Source: Caprimulgus europaeus (Eukaryota > Chordata > Aves > Caprimulgiformes > Caprimulgidae). Taken from it: a stretch of DNA of 64,000 nucleotides. The notes beneath the pieces were generated by a model. That model was not told the DNA's origin. It saw only the letters and a program-made list of their open reading frames with translations, and ran no database searches. The stretch is taken from the NCBI GenBank assembly GCA_907165065.1, contig OU015532.1, positions 40,960,839 to 41,024,838 of the forward strand, written 5' to 3'. This document shows positions 48,787 through 61,700 of the stretch, piece after piece. How positions within the stretch are numbered: position 1 is the first letter of the stretch; the number at the start of each line of letters is the position of its first letter. Both the position numbers and the translations under genes were made by a program.

Positions 48787-48821
48787 AGTAGCTCTGAATC
48801 CTGCTAATGAAATAAAATAAA
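48782..48821 (+). terminator. PLA2G4E: Poly(A) signals of PLA2G4E
   Basis: AATAAA hexamers lie at 48782-48787, overlapping the TAA stop, and at 48811-48816 and 48816-48821. Another is at 48922-48927. Use of the first pair would give a 3' UTR of only a few tens of bases. Confidence 0.6.
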
Positions 48822-48827
48822 GGAATT

Positions 48828-51800
48828 TTATTAGGAAGTGAAGAAAAGCCAAGGAATGTTAATAGCAGTGTGTTTGCCATCAAAAATGCTAAAGCCCCTC
48901 TGCCTGTCTGTCAGTGAAGGGAATAAACACAAAGACCAAAGCTCTTGCTTCATGAATTAATGTGCTTCCCTCATTGACAACCTCAGGAGTGTGGGGAGGT
49001 GAGGCTGTGCTCCGCTCGTGCTTGCAGAAGTGACCTCTCAGGCCAAGACTGAGATGCATGGACAAGGAAGCATGAGGATGTTTACACTGACTGTGTTTGT
49101 GCTCTACCTGTGCTATAAAAAGAGTGATTGGGGAGTCCAGAAATGCTGCAGAGAACAGAATCTATTGTCTCTCAAACAAAATCAAGCGGCTTGTTTGTGA
49201 ACTGAGGAGTCTTCATATGAATGTAAATAAATATTAAACTTCTTACAAGAAAAGACTTTTTTGGAGGTAGAGTTACAGCAAATAAACATTTTTCACAGCA
49301 AATACATGTGAAAGCCACTTCTTTTAGGTGTTTCTTCCTCTACTAGCAAGACAATGTGCAGACTCATTTCACAGCTGCTGAAAAATAAACCTAGATGTGA
49401 ACTGCCCCAGGATCCTAGGACTCCTTGAGTTTAGGATTACATTTAAGGCTCATCTCTACAAGAACTGACACATGCTAAATTATTTTATTAAGATGGATGT
49501 AAATGTTATTGATATATACCAAAGGTTTAAAGCTTTAAAGTTTTTGAGAACATTACATCTGAAAAGACACAAGAAATACAGACAAAACAGATCTAAAATT
49601 GTATATCTAATATTACTCACCCAAATGTGATTTTTTTTTAACTTGCTGTAGAGTATTGCAACTGAAGTTAACAGAACTTCCAACTTTCTGATGCTTTGGT
49701 CATCATATTAGCATGGCTTCTTTCAAGCAAGTAGTCCATTTTTTTGACAGATGGAATTGTAGGTCTCTATTCTTTTTCTAAATTAACTTTTATTCAACGC
49801 TATTGATTTATTCATTACACATCTCGCATCTACAAGCACATGCTTCCTACAGGCTTCCCTGCTCCTCAGTTCTGCTGTTGTACCTTTTTAAAAGATGCTG
49901 TTATTATGGGCCAAAAATTGAAGCCTCACAAATCCCTTTGCCCTCAAGGTTGAGGGTCTCCTCCTCAGCGGTGCACAGAAACATAATCCTTCTGTTTACT
50001 ATTTAGGTCAGTGAATCCTTACCTGTGGTGCATGCTACAGCAGCCCACACAGCTCCTCCATGGGCAATATGCCCAGGGTTTACCTCCCATGGAAATGAGA
50101 GAGCAAAGACAGCAATTGTGCTGATGCATGCTGGATCTCATCGCAATATAGGATGGGATGCAGCCAGAGAACACAACCAGACTTGGGAATTTGGAAGCAC
50201 TCCCAGGTCCCCATATACAGTTAGGTCTTTATTGTCTGAAGGGCAAAAATTATGCCACTGATAGCAGGAAGCATCTAAGCAGGAAGTCTGAAGACAAGCA
50301 GAATGAGGTGTGTGAGAGCAAACACTTCCCTGCCCTTCCTGCAGCTTTCCAGTCACCATGAAGGGGTCATGGAGAACAATGAACACTTTGCCTCATTTCA
50401 AACAGCATACAGTGGAACAGAAATAATTATTCGGTATCTCTGAGTTTGCTCTATTCAACAAGAGTACAGAGGAAAATGTCAGAGCTGATCAAAGAGGTGG
50501 AACAGCTTCCACTCAAGGGATTAACAGATAAGGAATCTGCAATCTGGAAAAAGGACAACAGGAGTGAAAGGCAGAGAAGAGAGAGAGATGTGAAATCTGA
50601 GGTGCCCTGTGGGAGATGAACAGGGAGTGACTGTGCTCCTCTCTTCTAACACAAGACTTGAATGGGATCAGACAAAACCAGCAAGTAGCAGGTTCAAAGT
50701 TATCAAAGTAAGGTAGTTTTGCACGCAACATGCAACTAAGTTAGAGACCTCTTTGACCCTGGGTGTTACTCCTGATAAAAGTTTATGAATTTAAAAAAAA
50801 ACAATTAGTGTGTTCACTGGAAAAAAATTTAACATACAAAGGCTCCACAGCTGCCTCAGTTCCCAAAGGCTGGGAGGACAGTCTGAGACAGCATCGTACC
50901 TGCCCTCTTTCTGTGATGTTTTCCAGTCACTAAATGCTGGCTGCATCAAAGACAAGTGGGAAAGCAGACTGCAGTACTTTTAGGTTTTCCACAGCTCAGA
51001 TATTTTTGCAGACAATAAATTATCAGGAGTAGTCAGAATGCCTATAGATGTGGCCATACAAAACTCATCTAAAATAAATTCTTGAAGTAACAAAAAGCAG
51101 TAAGTAACTGCAAGAATAACTTAATGACCTATGGGTTAACCTATGGGGAAAAGTCATGAAAATGAGAGGAATGCAAAAACCAAACTATAAAAAGACAATT
51201 AAAAAAAAAAAAAAAATGAGGAAGCCAGTCAGCAAGACCCTACATGAAATAGCATGAAGTCTTTAGACTCAGCATGGAAATTGCAACAAAAGAGTTGCAA
51301 AACACATGCACAGCCCTAAATAAAATGTGAAGCAAGGAACCAAGAAAAGGCAGAGTGGTTAAATGCTCAGGGCTAAGCATTATTAAAGCCTAACATCTGT
51401 TCTTTGAGGAACAACAAAGGGAGGAATGAGATAGAAACAGCACATCAAAACCTACTGATGTATTTAGAAAAAAGCTGGAGCATATAGAGAAAAGGTAGTA
51501 TTCAAGGTGGGAAGAAAGGTACATAGCTAAAAAAGGTGAATCAGTAGATGTGCTGGACCAGCAAAAAGGGATTCAAATGACAAGGACATTGTAGGGGAGC
51601 CAAGGCCTCACTAAGTGTGTAACACTAAAGAGAGATAAATTTCTAACATAATTTCTAACAGATTTAGCAAAAAATCCTCCTCCTCTTTTATTTTTCTAAA
51701 CTGGGAGCCAAAGCTTTGTTTTCTAAGTAGGAAGTGAGCACAGGCAAGCTTTTACATCAGAGAAAAAAAAAAGATATTAATTTTACTGATTTCCTCAATG

Positions 51801-52300
51801 TTTTGGGGAATATGGTATTGTATTCCACTAAAATCTTGTGTAAAATCAATGGAAAAGGTGGCTTAACACGATATCAAGACCTAAGGTTAAACTTCCTGGC
51901 CGTATCTGCTACACACATCCCACAGCAAAATTTCAATGTTATACAAAGAATGATCACTGTGTTTGAAGTAGTTGTCTCATGTCGTAGCAACTAACCCCTA
52001 CGGCGCATAGTCACACACTTCTTCGGCATCCAAAGACAGCAACCATCATCAGAAAAACACGAAAAGCATTTGGGCGATTCTACGTTCAGATCTGAGCTGT
52101 CAAAGGGTTTCTGGATTTCAGTTCAAGGGGCTGAAACTGCAGCGTGGAAAAGCAGCAGGTGAAACAACACAATTCACTTCCAGACGCGGATTTGTGGTTA
52201 AATAAAGAAATAAATAAATAAACAATAAAGATAAAAATGCTCTGGTTCTGAAAAAAAATAAAAATAACACTACCCTCAAAACCACAAGCAAACCCCCCAA
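48828..52300. other. Intergenic region between PLA2G4E and EHD4
   Basis: About 3.5 kb of AT-rich sequence between the likely PLA2G4E poly(A) site and the EHD4 CpG block. It has an A16 run at 51201-51216 and an A/T-rich simple tract at 52198-52262. I found no exon or recognisable mobile element. Part may be alternative 3' UTR or distal EHD4 promoter. Confidence 0.65.
52198..52262. repeat. A-rich (AAAT)n simple repeat
   Basis: An AAATA/AAATAA-type low-complexity tract immediately before the GC-rich EHD4 promoter block. The change in base composition is abrupt. Confidence 0.85.
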
Positions 52301-52377
52301 CCCACCCGTCAGCAGCGGTATCTATGGGAGGGAGCGGCGCGCTGCTGGCACCGCCCCCGCGCCAGGGCCGGCTCTAT

Positions 52378-52441
52378 CTGTCTGTCCGCCCTCCCTCTGT
52401 CTGTCCGCCCTCCCTCTGTCTGTCCGTCCCTCCCTCCCTCC
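52378..52441. repeat. EHD4: 19-bp tandem repeat in EHD4 5' leader
   Basis: The unit CTGTCTGTCCGCCCTCCCT occurs twice exactly (52378-52396, 52397-52415) and a third time with a change, followed by TCCC units. It lies in the likely promoter or 5' UTR, 55-120 bases before the start codon, and is entirely pyrimidine apart from G in the CTGTC parts. Confidence 0.9.
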
Positions 52442-52495
52442 CGGCGGCGGCTGGGTGCGCGGCAGGCGGCGGTGCAGCAGGGAGCGGGCGGCGGG

Positions 52496-52734
52496 ATGTT
52501 CAGCTGGCTGGGGAAGCAGGGCGGCGGGCGGGAGCGTGGCGGGGCCAGCAGCGACGTGGTGCAGACGGTAACCGGGGGGCTGCGAGATCTCTACCTCCGC
52601 AAGCTCCTGCCGCTGGAGGAGCACTATCGCTTCCATGACTTCCACTCGCCCGCCTTGGAGGAGGCCGACTTCGAGAACAAGCCCATGGTGCTGCTGGTGG
52701 GGCAGTACAGCACCGGCAAGACCACCTTCATCCG
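52496..52734 (+). CDS. EHD4: EHD4 exon 1 (P-loop)
   Basis: Codes residues 1-79 plus two bases: M-F-S-W-L-G-K-Q, Q-T-V-T-G-G-L, L-P-L-E-E-H-Y-R-F-H and the P-loop ending T-T-F-I. The ATG has G at -3. The upstream frame is open to a GTG at 52472 but contains no earlier in-frame ATG nearby, so this ATG is the start, as in other EHD4 proteins. The donor is GTAAGC. Confidence 0.97.
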
Positions 52735-55700
52735 GTAAGCCGCCCCCGCTGCTGCGCGGTTCCTTCCCCCGGTGCCGCCGCCGCGCCTGACCCCACTCGG
52801 GGGGACGCCTCCCCGCCGCCGCCTGCCCGGTAATCCTCGCTCACCTCCTAACCGGGGCGTCTCCGCGGTGCGGTAAATACCGCCCAGCGCGGCTGGCAGC
52901 GCGCCCCCCGGCCGGCTCTCCCCCCGGCCGTCTGAAGGGCGGGTGGCTGGCTACAGGGGGTCAGGGCTGGGGCGGCCCGGTGGCCCCTGTGCGCGTCCCT
53001 CCGGGAAGCGGGGCTCACCCGAGCGCCTGCAGGGGCTGCACCCTCGGTGCCGCGCCCGAGCCTGGTCCGCGCTCTCTAACTCTCCTGACAACTTCCTGTT
53101 TCGGAACGTTATCTCGATTTCATGTTCTTCTGAGAAACTCTAACATCACTGTCTGCTTCCTCCTCACTTTAAAAAAAAAAATGTAATCTCTAAATTATTT
53201 CAAAGGAAAAATAAGCGCGTCATGCTAAAACGGCATGACTGCATCGGCCATCACAGACTACTTAACCTCATCTCCTCCCTCTCCTCTCCCAAAAGCAGAT
53301 TAATGTATGGATTGGATGTGATGGTAAGAGAGAAATGTGACCACAGTTTTGAGCAAAAAACACTTGACATCTGGAAAGTCCTTTTTTTTTTTTTTTTCCC
53401 CCCAGTTCCTTTATCAATTGCATTGAACAAGCGATATCACTAACAAGGCACCTTAACAATGTTGCTGCTGTTGTAGTATTTTGTGTCTTTTCTGCCTATC
53501 TTACTGCTAAGTTGGTTAGTAACTGATTTCAGGAAGCTGAAGTGTGCCTCAGGTATTATAAGCTTGTGAATATTTTGCGTATGTTTGAATGTGTTTGCCT
53601 CTCATATGCCTCTTACAGATCAGTCTAAGATTGCACAAAACTCTGCAGAAGACACTGAGAGGTCACTTGGATCAAATGTGGACCTGCTTATTATATCTGA
53701 AGTTCACTATAGTCCTTCTGTAAATTTTACAAATGTTTCTCTTTTGGTTCCAAAGGTTACTGGCAGCCTTGACATAACACTGTTTTCTTTTTACAGTGTG
53801 AAAGGCCTACCTCCCTTCTCCATTGAAAAGTTATGTTTACCTTTACTCACCTGAGAGCTTTTCAGATGTTTACAGAGCTAATCATGTTTCTTTTTTTGGT
53901 TAGCTAGCTAATTGAAGCTTAAAGTTGAACTTGGTTCTTCACCAATTATTACTGAATTCTGCTATTACTGAATTCTGCTAGTGGGTGATTTGGGTTTTCT
54001 TAACATTTCTTTAGTCATGCTGATTCATTTTCTTCTTTAAAAGTGCAGCTGCTTTGTTAGTCTGTATATATTTCCAGATATATATTCCTACGTGGCTTAT
54101 GGACAGGGGCTGGTGAGAGCATGGGTAGCATGGAGACAGATGGTCCCAAATATGTACCTACCAGAACCTGTTCTGCCTGTCAGCTGAGTTGCTGCGTCAT
54201 TTGCAATTAATAGGAAACTTTTTTCCCCTCCTATAAGAGTTTGCCTTGGATGAGAACACACATTCTTGATTTGTGGTCATTCAGCTTTTCTGTTCTTTGC
54301 AGTTGCCCATATTTGACTGGAGTCAAGTCCATGTTGCACTTAGAAATGATGATGTTCCTAGCAGTGCTTTAGATGTGTCTTTGGTACTCTTGCTCTGTAA
54401 GTAACTGATTATCACCTTAACCATAAAATATGGAGCAATAGGGTTGACTAATAGTAATGCACAGTCTGAATGCGAAAAGAAATATCATTTAGTATAGCTA
54501 TTTCCACCTTTTTTTTATGATTGGTCACTGCTGGGCACAGATGCCCAGACAAATGTGACAGAGATAGTTTTCAAAGATGTTTTCTCATGCGTTTTATTAA
54601 AATATCTGACTCAATGGAGAAGGTGACTTCTACTATAATGTGCCTTTCTCTTCACCCACTTACCCCTTTATCCCATCACTATTTTAGGTATATTGCAGAG
54701 TGGTTTAATCCCCTACTAGGTATTGGAGAAGACAGGAATTGACTGCTGAGCCCAAATCAGTAATAGAACAGCTGTTACTGCTTCTAAAGGACCACAGCCT
54801 GACCTCACCATGATGAACATTCATTACATCAGTGTTTGCTATAGAATAGATAATAATTAGCTGATTCTGCATGAGAAAATACTCCATTCAGGATGGGCAG
54901 CAACTTAGACAATAGTGCCACAATGACTGTTACTCAAAATCCTATTTAGAGGGGAAAAAGAAAAGCAAACAAGAGAAGTGCTTATATGCTGAAGGCAAGA
55001 CTCAGAAGAAGTCATGGGAATATACTATAGTGTTGAGGTCAGACACAAATAAATTTCCCCTCTAGTAGGCTGAATTTTCCATGGAAATATGTCATACATT
55101 CTGAAGATTGTTATAATTCTGGGTTTATTATAGATAGTTTTTCTTAGAATGAAGTTGGATATGTTTTTCTTTTCCCCTTTTAACAAGCAAACATTATTTT
55201 TAATCTTAATTAAAACTGCTTTTTGTTCCACATTTCTCCATTTCACTGACAGGAGGGCATGCTAGATCTACTTAAGTATTTACTATTAGGTTTATGTGTG
55301 AACATAACAGCTCTGTTTAGCTGACAACTACTCATTTGGGATTTACTTTGATTTAGACCTTATCGTGCAAATTTCACATTTTCGTACCTCTGACACATCC
55401 ACATCCACCCAGTTCCTTCCACTAAGTCTTCATGGAAAACACTGGCCTAGCAATGCCCGAGTGTCCCTGGGGAGTAAGCTATGCAAACAAACACTTCCAG
55501 GTTTCTAACAGATCTGGTTTTTCACTTGATGCTGTTTATCCTCTTTGCACTTGGAACAATGCAGTGAAACTGGCCAGTTTTGCTGTCTGAGGTGATATTG
55601 TTTTATTCAAGTATCTGACAGTGCTGACAATTCACATATATCCAGACCCAAATGTTAATACTTGTCTGATTGTTTTTAATGGGGAGGGAAGATGGGTGAG

Positions 55701-58700
55701 AGCCAAATGCTTATCTTGCATGTGAGCTGCTTGGCCTTTCAGCTCCTGTAATTCCCTCAGTTTCTCCTGGCAGCTTTAGGGAAAGAAGTGGGGAAAGGAG
55801 GGACAGGATTGGAGAATTGTAGTGTATGGAAAAGAGAAAAGAGTGGGGCAGCTTACCTTTTTCTTTCCTTCTAACAATGAATTAAACTTCTACTCTAATA
55901 ATGTTTAACTTGTTAATAAATTTCCTATTTTAACAGTATGAGACACTGCTTTTTTTTTTTTTTTTTTTTAAAGAACTTATCAAGATGAGGAAAAGCAGAA
56001 GTAAATTCCTCAGCTTGCCTGGCTGTGCTTTTACTTTGCTCAGAGGTATTACTCAGAGTTTACAATGGTAAACTTCCTTCTATTTAACTCAGCTAGAGCT
56101 GGGTTTTGTGAAAGCATCCTTTTGTATGCATAATGTCTGGAGTCTGCAAGTAGTGTGCAATTCCTTGTACAGCAAGAATGGGCTGCATCTGTTTCTTCTG
56201 GGGGGGAAAAGGGCCCTCTTAATTTCTTTGGGTGAAAGTTGGAACTTCTTTTTTACTAACTGTATATAAAAGTTTTGCTTAAGTTATTTGAATCAGAATT
56301 CTTACACTAAAGCAAACATCTGCTAATTTTGTTGTGTTTAAAAAAAATATGGAGGATTTGGTGCAGTGTGTAGTATGGAGCTGAGCAGCCTTATGAAAGG
56401 AGACTTGAGTTTTGTCTCCTCATACATCACTCAGTATCCCTACCTGATGCTGCTCTGTCCAGCTCACCTGTGTTCGTGCGTTAGCATGGCTTAGCTAAAG
56501 CATTTATATTTCAGATTATTATCAGAATGTGAAACTGCGAGTAATCTTTGCTATCTCTGGAACTTTGTAAACCAGTTTCCCATAGCCTGGCTATAGATCT
56601 TGCGAAGGAACATAGATGAATGTTTTTTGGCAAAGCAGAAAGGTTATAGGCCAGGTAAAAACAAAGGGAGAAGAGTCAACAGGATGTCTGTTGTTTGATC
56701 TACAGTCTTTGGGACATTCGCTATTTTTAAGCATTATTCCTGTGAACCTTTTTGAACTCCCTCTCTGCTGAAAATTCTGAGAAGGGTTTGCAGTTGTGAA
56801 TGCTAAAACTCCAGGTATTTTCCTGTGTTAATAGAGCATACTGCAGGAAAACATTTGCAGCTTTTCGGTTTACAGAAGGCTGCTCATCCTTTTTGTGTGG
56901 CTAAGGGAAACTGATATTTTCATGCTGACAGGAAGTGTGATATAGCTTGTACAGCCAGTGCTCAAGAGCTAGGGTTTGTTTCAGCCAGTACTGATTCTTG
57001 ATGTGCAACTGTAAGCCAGTTGTAATGGAAAATACTTCTTTGCAAAGTGTTTCCTGTGTCTGTTGAATAGCTGTACAAGGCTCAGCACCCTGACAGTTGG
57101 GTGGGGCTCAGTATTTTGAAGATCTTGCCTTCCTAGATCATTATCACTATAAAAACCTAGTTTTTAAAGCTGCATCTGTGACATTAACTTGGAAGTATCA
57201 TTGCATTTCAGTAGCACTTTATTCTTGTATAATCATTTCAATAAGCAGCTAATCTGAAATTGCATTGTTTGGAGTTTCAAACTGAAAATGCAGATGTTGG
57301 ATATCCTGAAAGGTGATCCATACAGCCAACTCTTTGTAAATTCTGCAAGTGTTGCATGTGCAGCAACTTCATGGGCAGGTCATGAGTTTTTTGGTTTTGG
57401 GGGTTTTGGGGGGGGGGTTTGGGTTGTTTTTTTTTTTTTTTAGTCATCTAAATGACCACCAACACTGAATGTCTATAACCATGCCTGGCAGGTTCATGAG
57501 CTTACAGTTACCCTGTTTTCCTGGAGATGTCTTGTCCTGCATTCAGATCCCATCATGTAGTTTTCTGTGACATGGGAACTGGGACCTCTCTCATGTGCAT
57601 TTGATTCAGTACAGTGTTCTCTACTGCTGCTCTGGGAGCTTCTTGTTATGTGTTGCCACCTTACGAATTTCTGCCTCTGTCAACATAAGTCTGGGAATGA
57701 CAATTCTTATCAAGAGAAGAAGTTAGTTACCAGTCTCATAGAGATCCTTTCTCTTTTAGAAGACGGGCAATGAAAAAAAGCAAAATTGGGGGACTTTGAA
57801 GTAGAATGTTTAATTGTGGCAAGTTAAAAATCTTATTTTAGAAGATAAAAGTACAATAGATCTTTCAAAATCAATGCTATGGGTAAATCCAGTCTGGAAA
57901 ATTGTAGTGGCCCGTGTGAGTTAGCCTTTGCACCCTGTTCTAGAGAGCTCTAGTCTGCAGTGCTGTTCTATGGGGAGGCAGGAACACACTTCTGTGTTTC
58001 AGGTGTTCAGCTGTTTGCTACAACACTTGAAAGTCCTAGGTTTCCATGCATAAAATGTTCAGCTGCTGAGCTATCAAAAGACTTTTGTCTACTTTGTTTT
58101 TTTGCATGATCTACTGCATAAAATGAGGGATCTGCTGCATTGTAAACTCCTGCGTGAGCAGAGAGGTTTGAGTGTTGGGTTTTTTGCTTTGGGAGAGGGG
58201 CTAGTTTTATTTTCCTGTTACTATGAATTAGGTACAACTTAGTCTAGAAGTAGAACAAATTGACTTTGACATGTTCTGGCATGACTGTTCCTTATATTCT
58301 TCCTTTCCCACACTTCTTAGCATTGAATTTTTTTTGTTGGTGTTTGTTTGGTGGCAGAAAGCTGCAGGAGATGTCATGTAAATAAATGTTCTGTGCTTTA
58401 AGCCTCCCAGATCATAGGTTGAGCTGATTGGAGCCAGTTTGCTAAGGCTAGTGGAAAAAGATCTTTGAAATGTGTAGTATATATTTAGTTCCTTAAATTC
58501 AGCTTCTGTGCAGTGATCTGTAAAGTCTGGGAATGTTTGGGTATTGAATTTCAAGACAGAGATTGTTTAGCAAGTACAGACACTTTGTAGAATGTTTTTT
58601 GCAGCAAAAACAGCTTGCAAGACCTCTCAAATCAATATTGGTTTATGAAATGAAGCAGAACAGGCATAGTGCTGTTGGATTAAGGGCCAGAACAAACCTA

Positions 58701-61700
58701 TTATTCAAAGACCAATGTTAATATAGATGTGCTCAAACCTAACAAGTACTGTCATTGGATGTAGGGACATCACTTGTGCCTGAAGAAGAATTCTCGTTTA
58801 AATCCAGCTCTGATTATGTAAAAAGTTAAACTTTAGTTGGTTAAAATTGCAGGGTTTTTCTAAGAACTCCAGGGTAACATGGAACCCACGGAATTAGTAA
58901 GTCTGAGGTGACTTGAGTTAATTGGAGAATTTTAATGCTCCTGTAATGTCACATTACAGCATACTTTAAAACAATTTGGTCTTAGTCTTGAGGTAAATAT
59001 TTTCAAGATGGTGCTGCTGTGAATGAGGACAATAGCACTCATGCTTTAAAGTTAAGCAGGGTTGTCTACTTCTGTTTTTTGAAAAGTGGCAATTGTCATA
59101 GTATAGGCTGGAGGAAAGCTTTAAACTGAAAGCTCGCTTGATAGGCTTGGGGCTTCTCTTGCATCTCACTTGCCATCCAGGAAGGGATGCAGACAAGCTT
59201 TTTCTGTAAATACATGTTCCAGTTCCACTAAGCTTTAGCATGTAAATACACACATCCTTCATTTGAGATCTTGTTGTCTGTTAAGATTTAGTGTACCAGA
59301 CTTGGTCCACTGAGTATGTGCTGTCTGCATCTCTGAGTGGACTACTTAGAGGGAGACACAAGATGGTTTCTGTTGGTACAGCACTGCTTGAGTTGATGCT
59401 TCTTGAAGTATATTACCTCAAGTTCTGCAGGTCTGACTTAGTTAACAATTATTTTCATATGCAGGTCTCAAAGAAAAAATCCTTTCCTCACTCCCAAGCA
59501 GATGTAACTGTATTGTCTCATAACTGAGTTGTCTCTGCCTGTGGTAAGATGAGTTAAAGTTAGTAAAATAATATTGAGTTCATTGAAGGCTTAGATCTGT
59601 CAGCAAACTGTTGTTGCTCATGTGCTGTTTCAAACTGCTCCCCTTTATTACCAGCAGCATTTGTATAGGCTTGAAAACACACACAAAAGCAGTGATGTCT
59701 TGTAGTGAAACCTGGTGCTGAGATCACTGGTAGAGGCATCCACTTGAATGGTTCAGGCGCTGCAGTTGAGGGAATACTTTCCACTCCACTTTTGTAAAGG
59801 GGTTTACCCTGTCCTATCCTGTCCTATCCTGTCCTATCCTATCCTATCCTAACCTATCCACAACCTGATTGTTGTGAAAAATTTGAGTTCAGTTTGGGTT
59901 TGTTGGTTGTTTTTGGTTTTGCTTTTTCTCTAGTAAATATAAATAATGAAATGCAGGAAATATGTGATTTTATTATTCTAGAGTGTGTATATCCTTGGGA
60001 ATTTTCAAGCGAAAGATAGGTATTTACTTTTGCCATAGTTCCCAGTCATTTGTTCTGTTACTTCATGTATTCTCCATCTCTAGATACCTGCTCGAACAAG
60101 ATTTTCCAGGCATGCGAATTGGTCCAGAGCCTACCACGGATTCTTTTATTGCTGTGATGTATGGAGATTCCGAAGGAAACATTCCTGGAAATGCCCTAGT
60201 TGTTGATCCTAAGAAGCCGTTCCGCAAACTCAGCCGCTTTGGAAATGCTTTCCTGAACAGGTGAGATTGATTTGCTTGCTGTCTTTTGATTTTTATGTTT
60301 AAGTTTCTACTTGATACCATCTTCAAGCATTAATGGTTTTTACTGTTTTTTGCCTGCTGTGTTTGTTTTGAACAGCATGGAATAAATATTCAAATACAAG
60401 CAGGAGTGGTGGCAGTTCAAGTGAATTGGAAAAAAAAAAATCAGTACTAGGTAGGGTGGCACTAGCATAGATATATTCAGTTATCTGAACAGAAAATCAT
60501 TGTTAAAACCAATTCACAGAAAATTGCTGAAATGTTCCACCAGCTGACTCATTTATAAGTAAATACACCAGCTGGAACACAAGATCAGTTCAGGCACAAA
60601 TTCTCCTGCTCAATAAAACTGATAGATTAGTAATATTATTAAAAGCTACCATCCAAAAAAAGGAAAAAAAAATATTTTCCCTATGATGCTGTCTTGCTCC
60701 TTTGCATTGTTCTCACCAGAGATCTTGGTATAGCTCTTTAAAATTGTGAATTGTAAAAAGGCATACAAGAATGCAGAATATATGAGTATGTCTTCTGGAT
60801 AAATACCTACTGAAGCTGTTAAGTGTTTTATTTTGATTAACTGCTCTTCAAGCAGTCCTATAGACCAGGACAATAGCATTAGCCTCTGGATAGCTGCTGT
60901 GTATTTGGGAAAAAGGGAAGAGTTGTTCAGGGGCTGTGAATGTTGCTGTAGGTAACTTAAGCAGCAAGCTAAATATTTCCAGTTAAAAGTTATTAATAAC
61001 TTTGTTCACATTGTGTGAGCAATTGCCTTGTTTTCTTCCTGTATTTGATGGTAGCTTGACATGGAGGCCTGGCTTTGCAAGCCAGTTTATCTAAATTGGT
61101 TCTCTTTTAACAATAAACTTTCCTGTTTGGCCGATAAATGCTGGCATATGTGTTAAAAGTTTGTCATGTCCAGTCTTATCTCTTGCTGTGCTTATTCACA
61201 GAAGAAAGCTGCTTATCGTTGGCTTGGCTATCACTTTGCTGAGAGATATGAACATATGCTGTGGGAAGCTGCAGTCAAGTCCCATTTTAAATAATAATTC
61301 TGTGGTCTAAGGCCCCTTTCTGTGAGAGTATTGGCTAAGTCCTGTCCTCCAGATCACTATTCTGTTTCTCTCTTTCCCCACCATTTTGTTCTCTATGAAA
61401 AGTTAATATAATTATACTGTAAATAGTATTTTGCACAATATTCAAATATTTATGTAGCATATGTAATAATGGTATTTGTTTGTTTGGATGAATGGTACAC
61501 TTTTTTTTTTTTTCTAAATCATCTCTCTGGCTAACTGTCTAGCCACAAATGATAGCTGCAAAGACAGCATTGTCTTTATGCTTCTGAGGCCATTTCTTTA
61601 TTTTCTTGCATGGCCTTCTCCAGCTGTCCCAGTTTGGTTGATGCCCAAGTCAAAAGGCTATTATCCAGCTGGAATAATGGTACCCATCTTCCCATAAAAT

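Larger units (their letters stand above)
52300..53060. promoter_or_regulatory. EHD4: CpG island and promoter of EHD4
   Basis: The sequence switches sharply from A-rich to strongly GC-rich with many CpG dinucleotides. It spans the 5' UTR, exon 1 and the start of intron 1. GC-box-like CCGCCCCC occurs near 52350. There is no TATA box at an obvious distance, as expected of a broadly expressed CpG-island promoter. The exact transcription start cannot be read from sequence. Confidence 0.85.
52735..60083 (+). other. EHD4: EHD4 intron 1
   Basis: A 7.3-kb first intron. It holds a 16-bp tandem duplication (53948-53979), a T20 run (55950-55969), a G-rich tract (57399-57423) and a pentamer repeat (59806-59859). 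I recognise no nested gene or mobile element. Confidence 0.75.

Noticed and set aside
52472-52495. An in-frame GTG upstream of the EHD4 ATG as an extended N terminus
   Set aside because: GTG starts are very rare in vertebrates, and the ATG at 52496 gives the family's standard M-F-S-W start.
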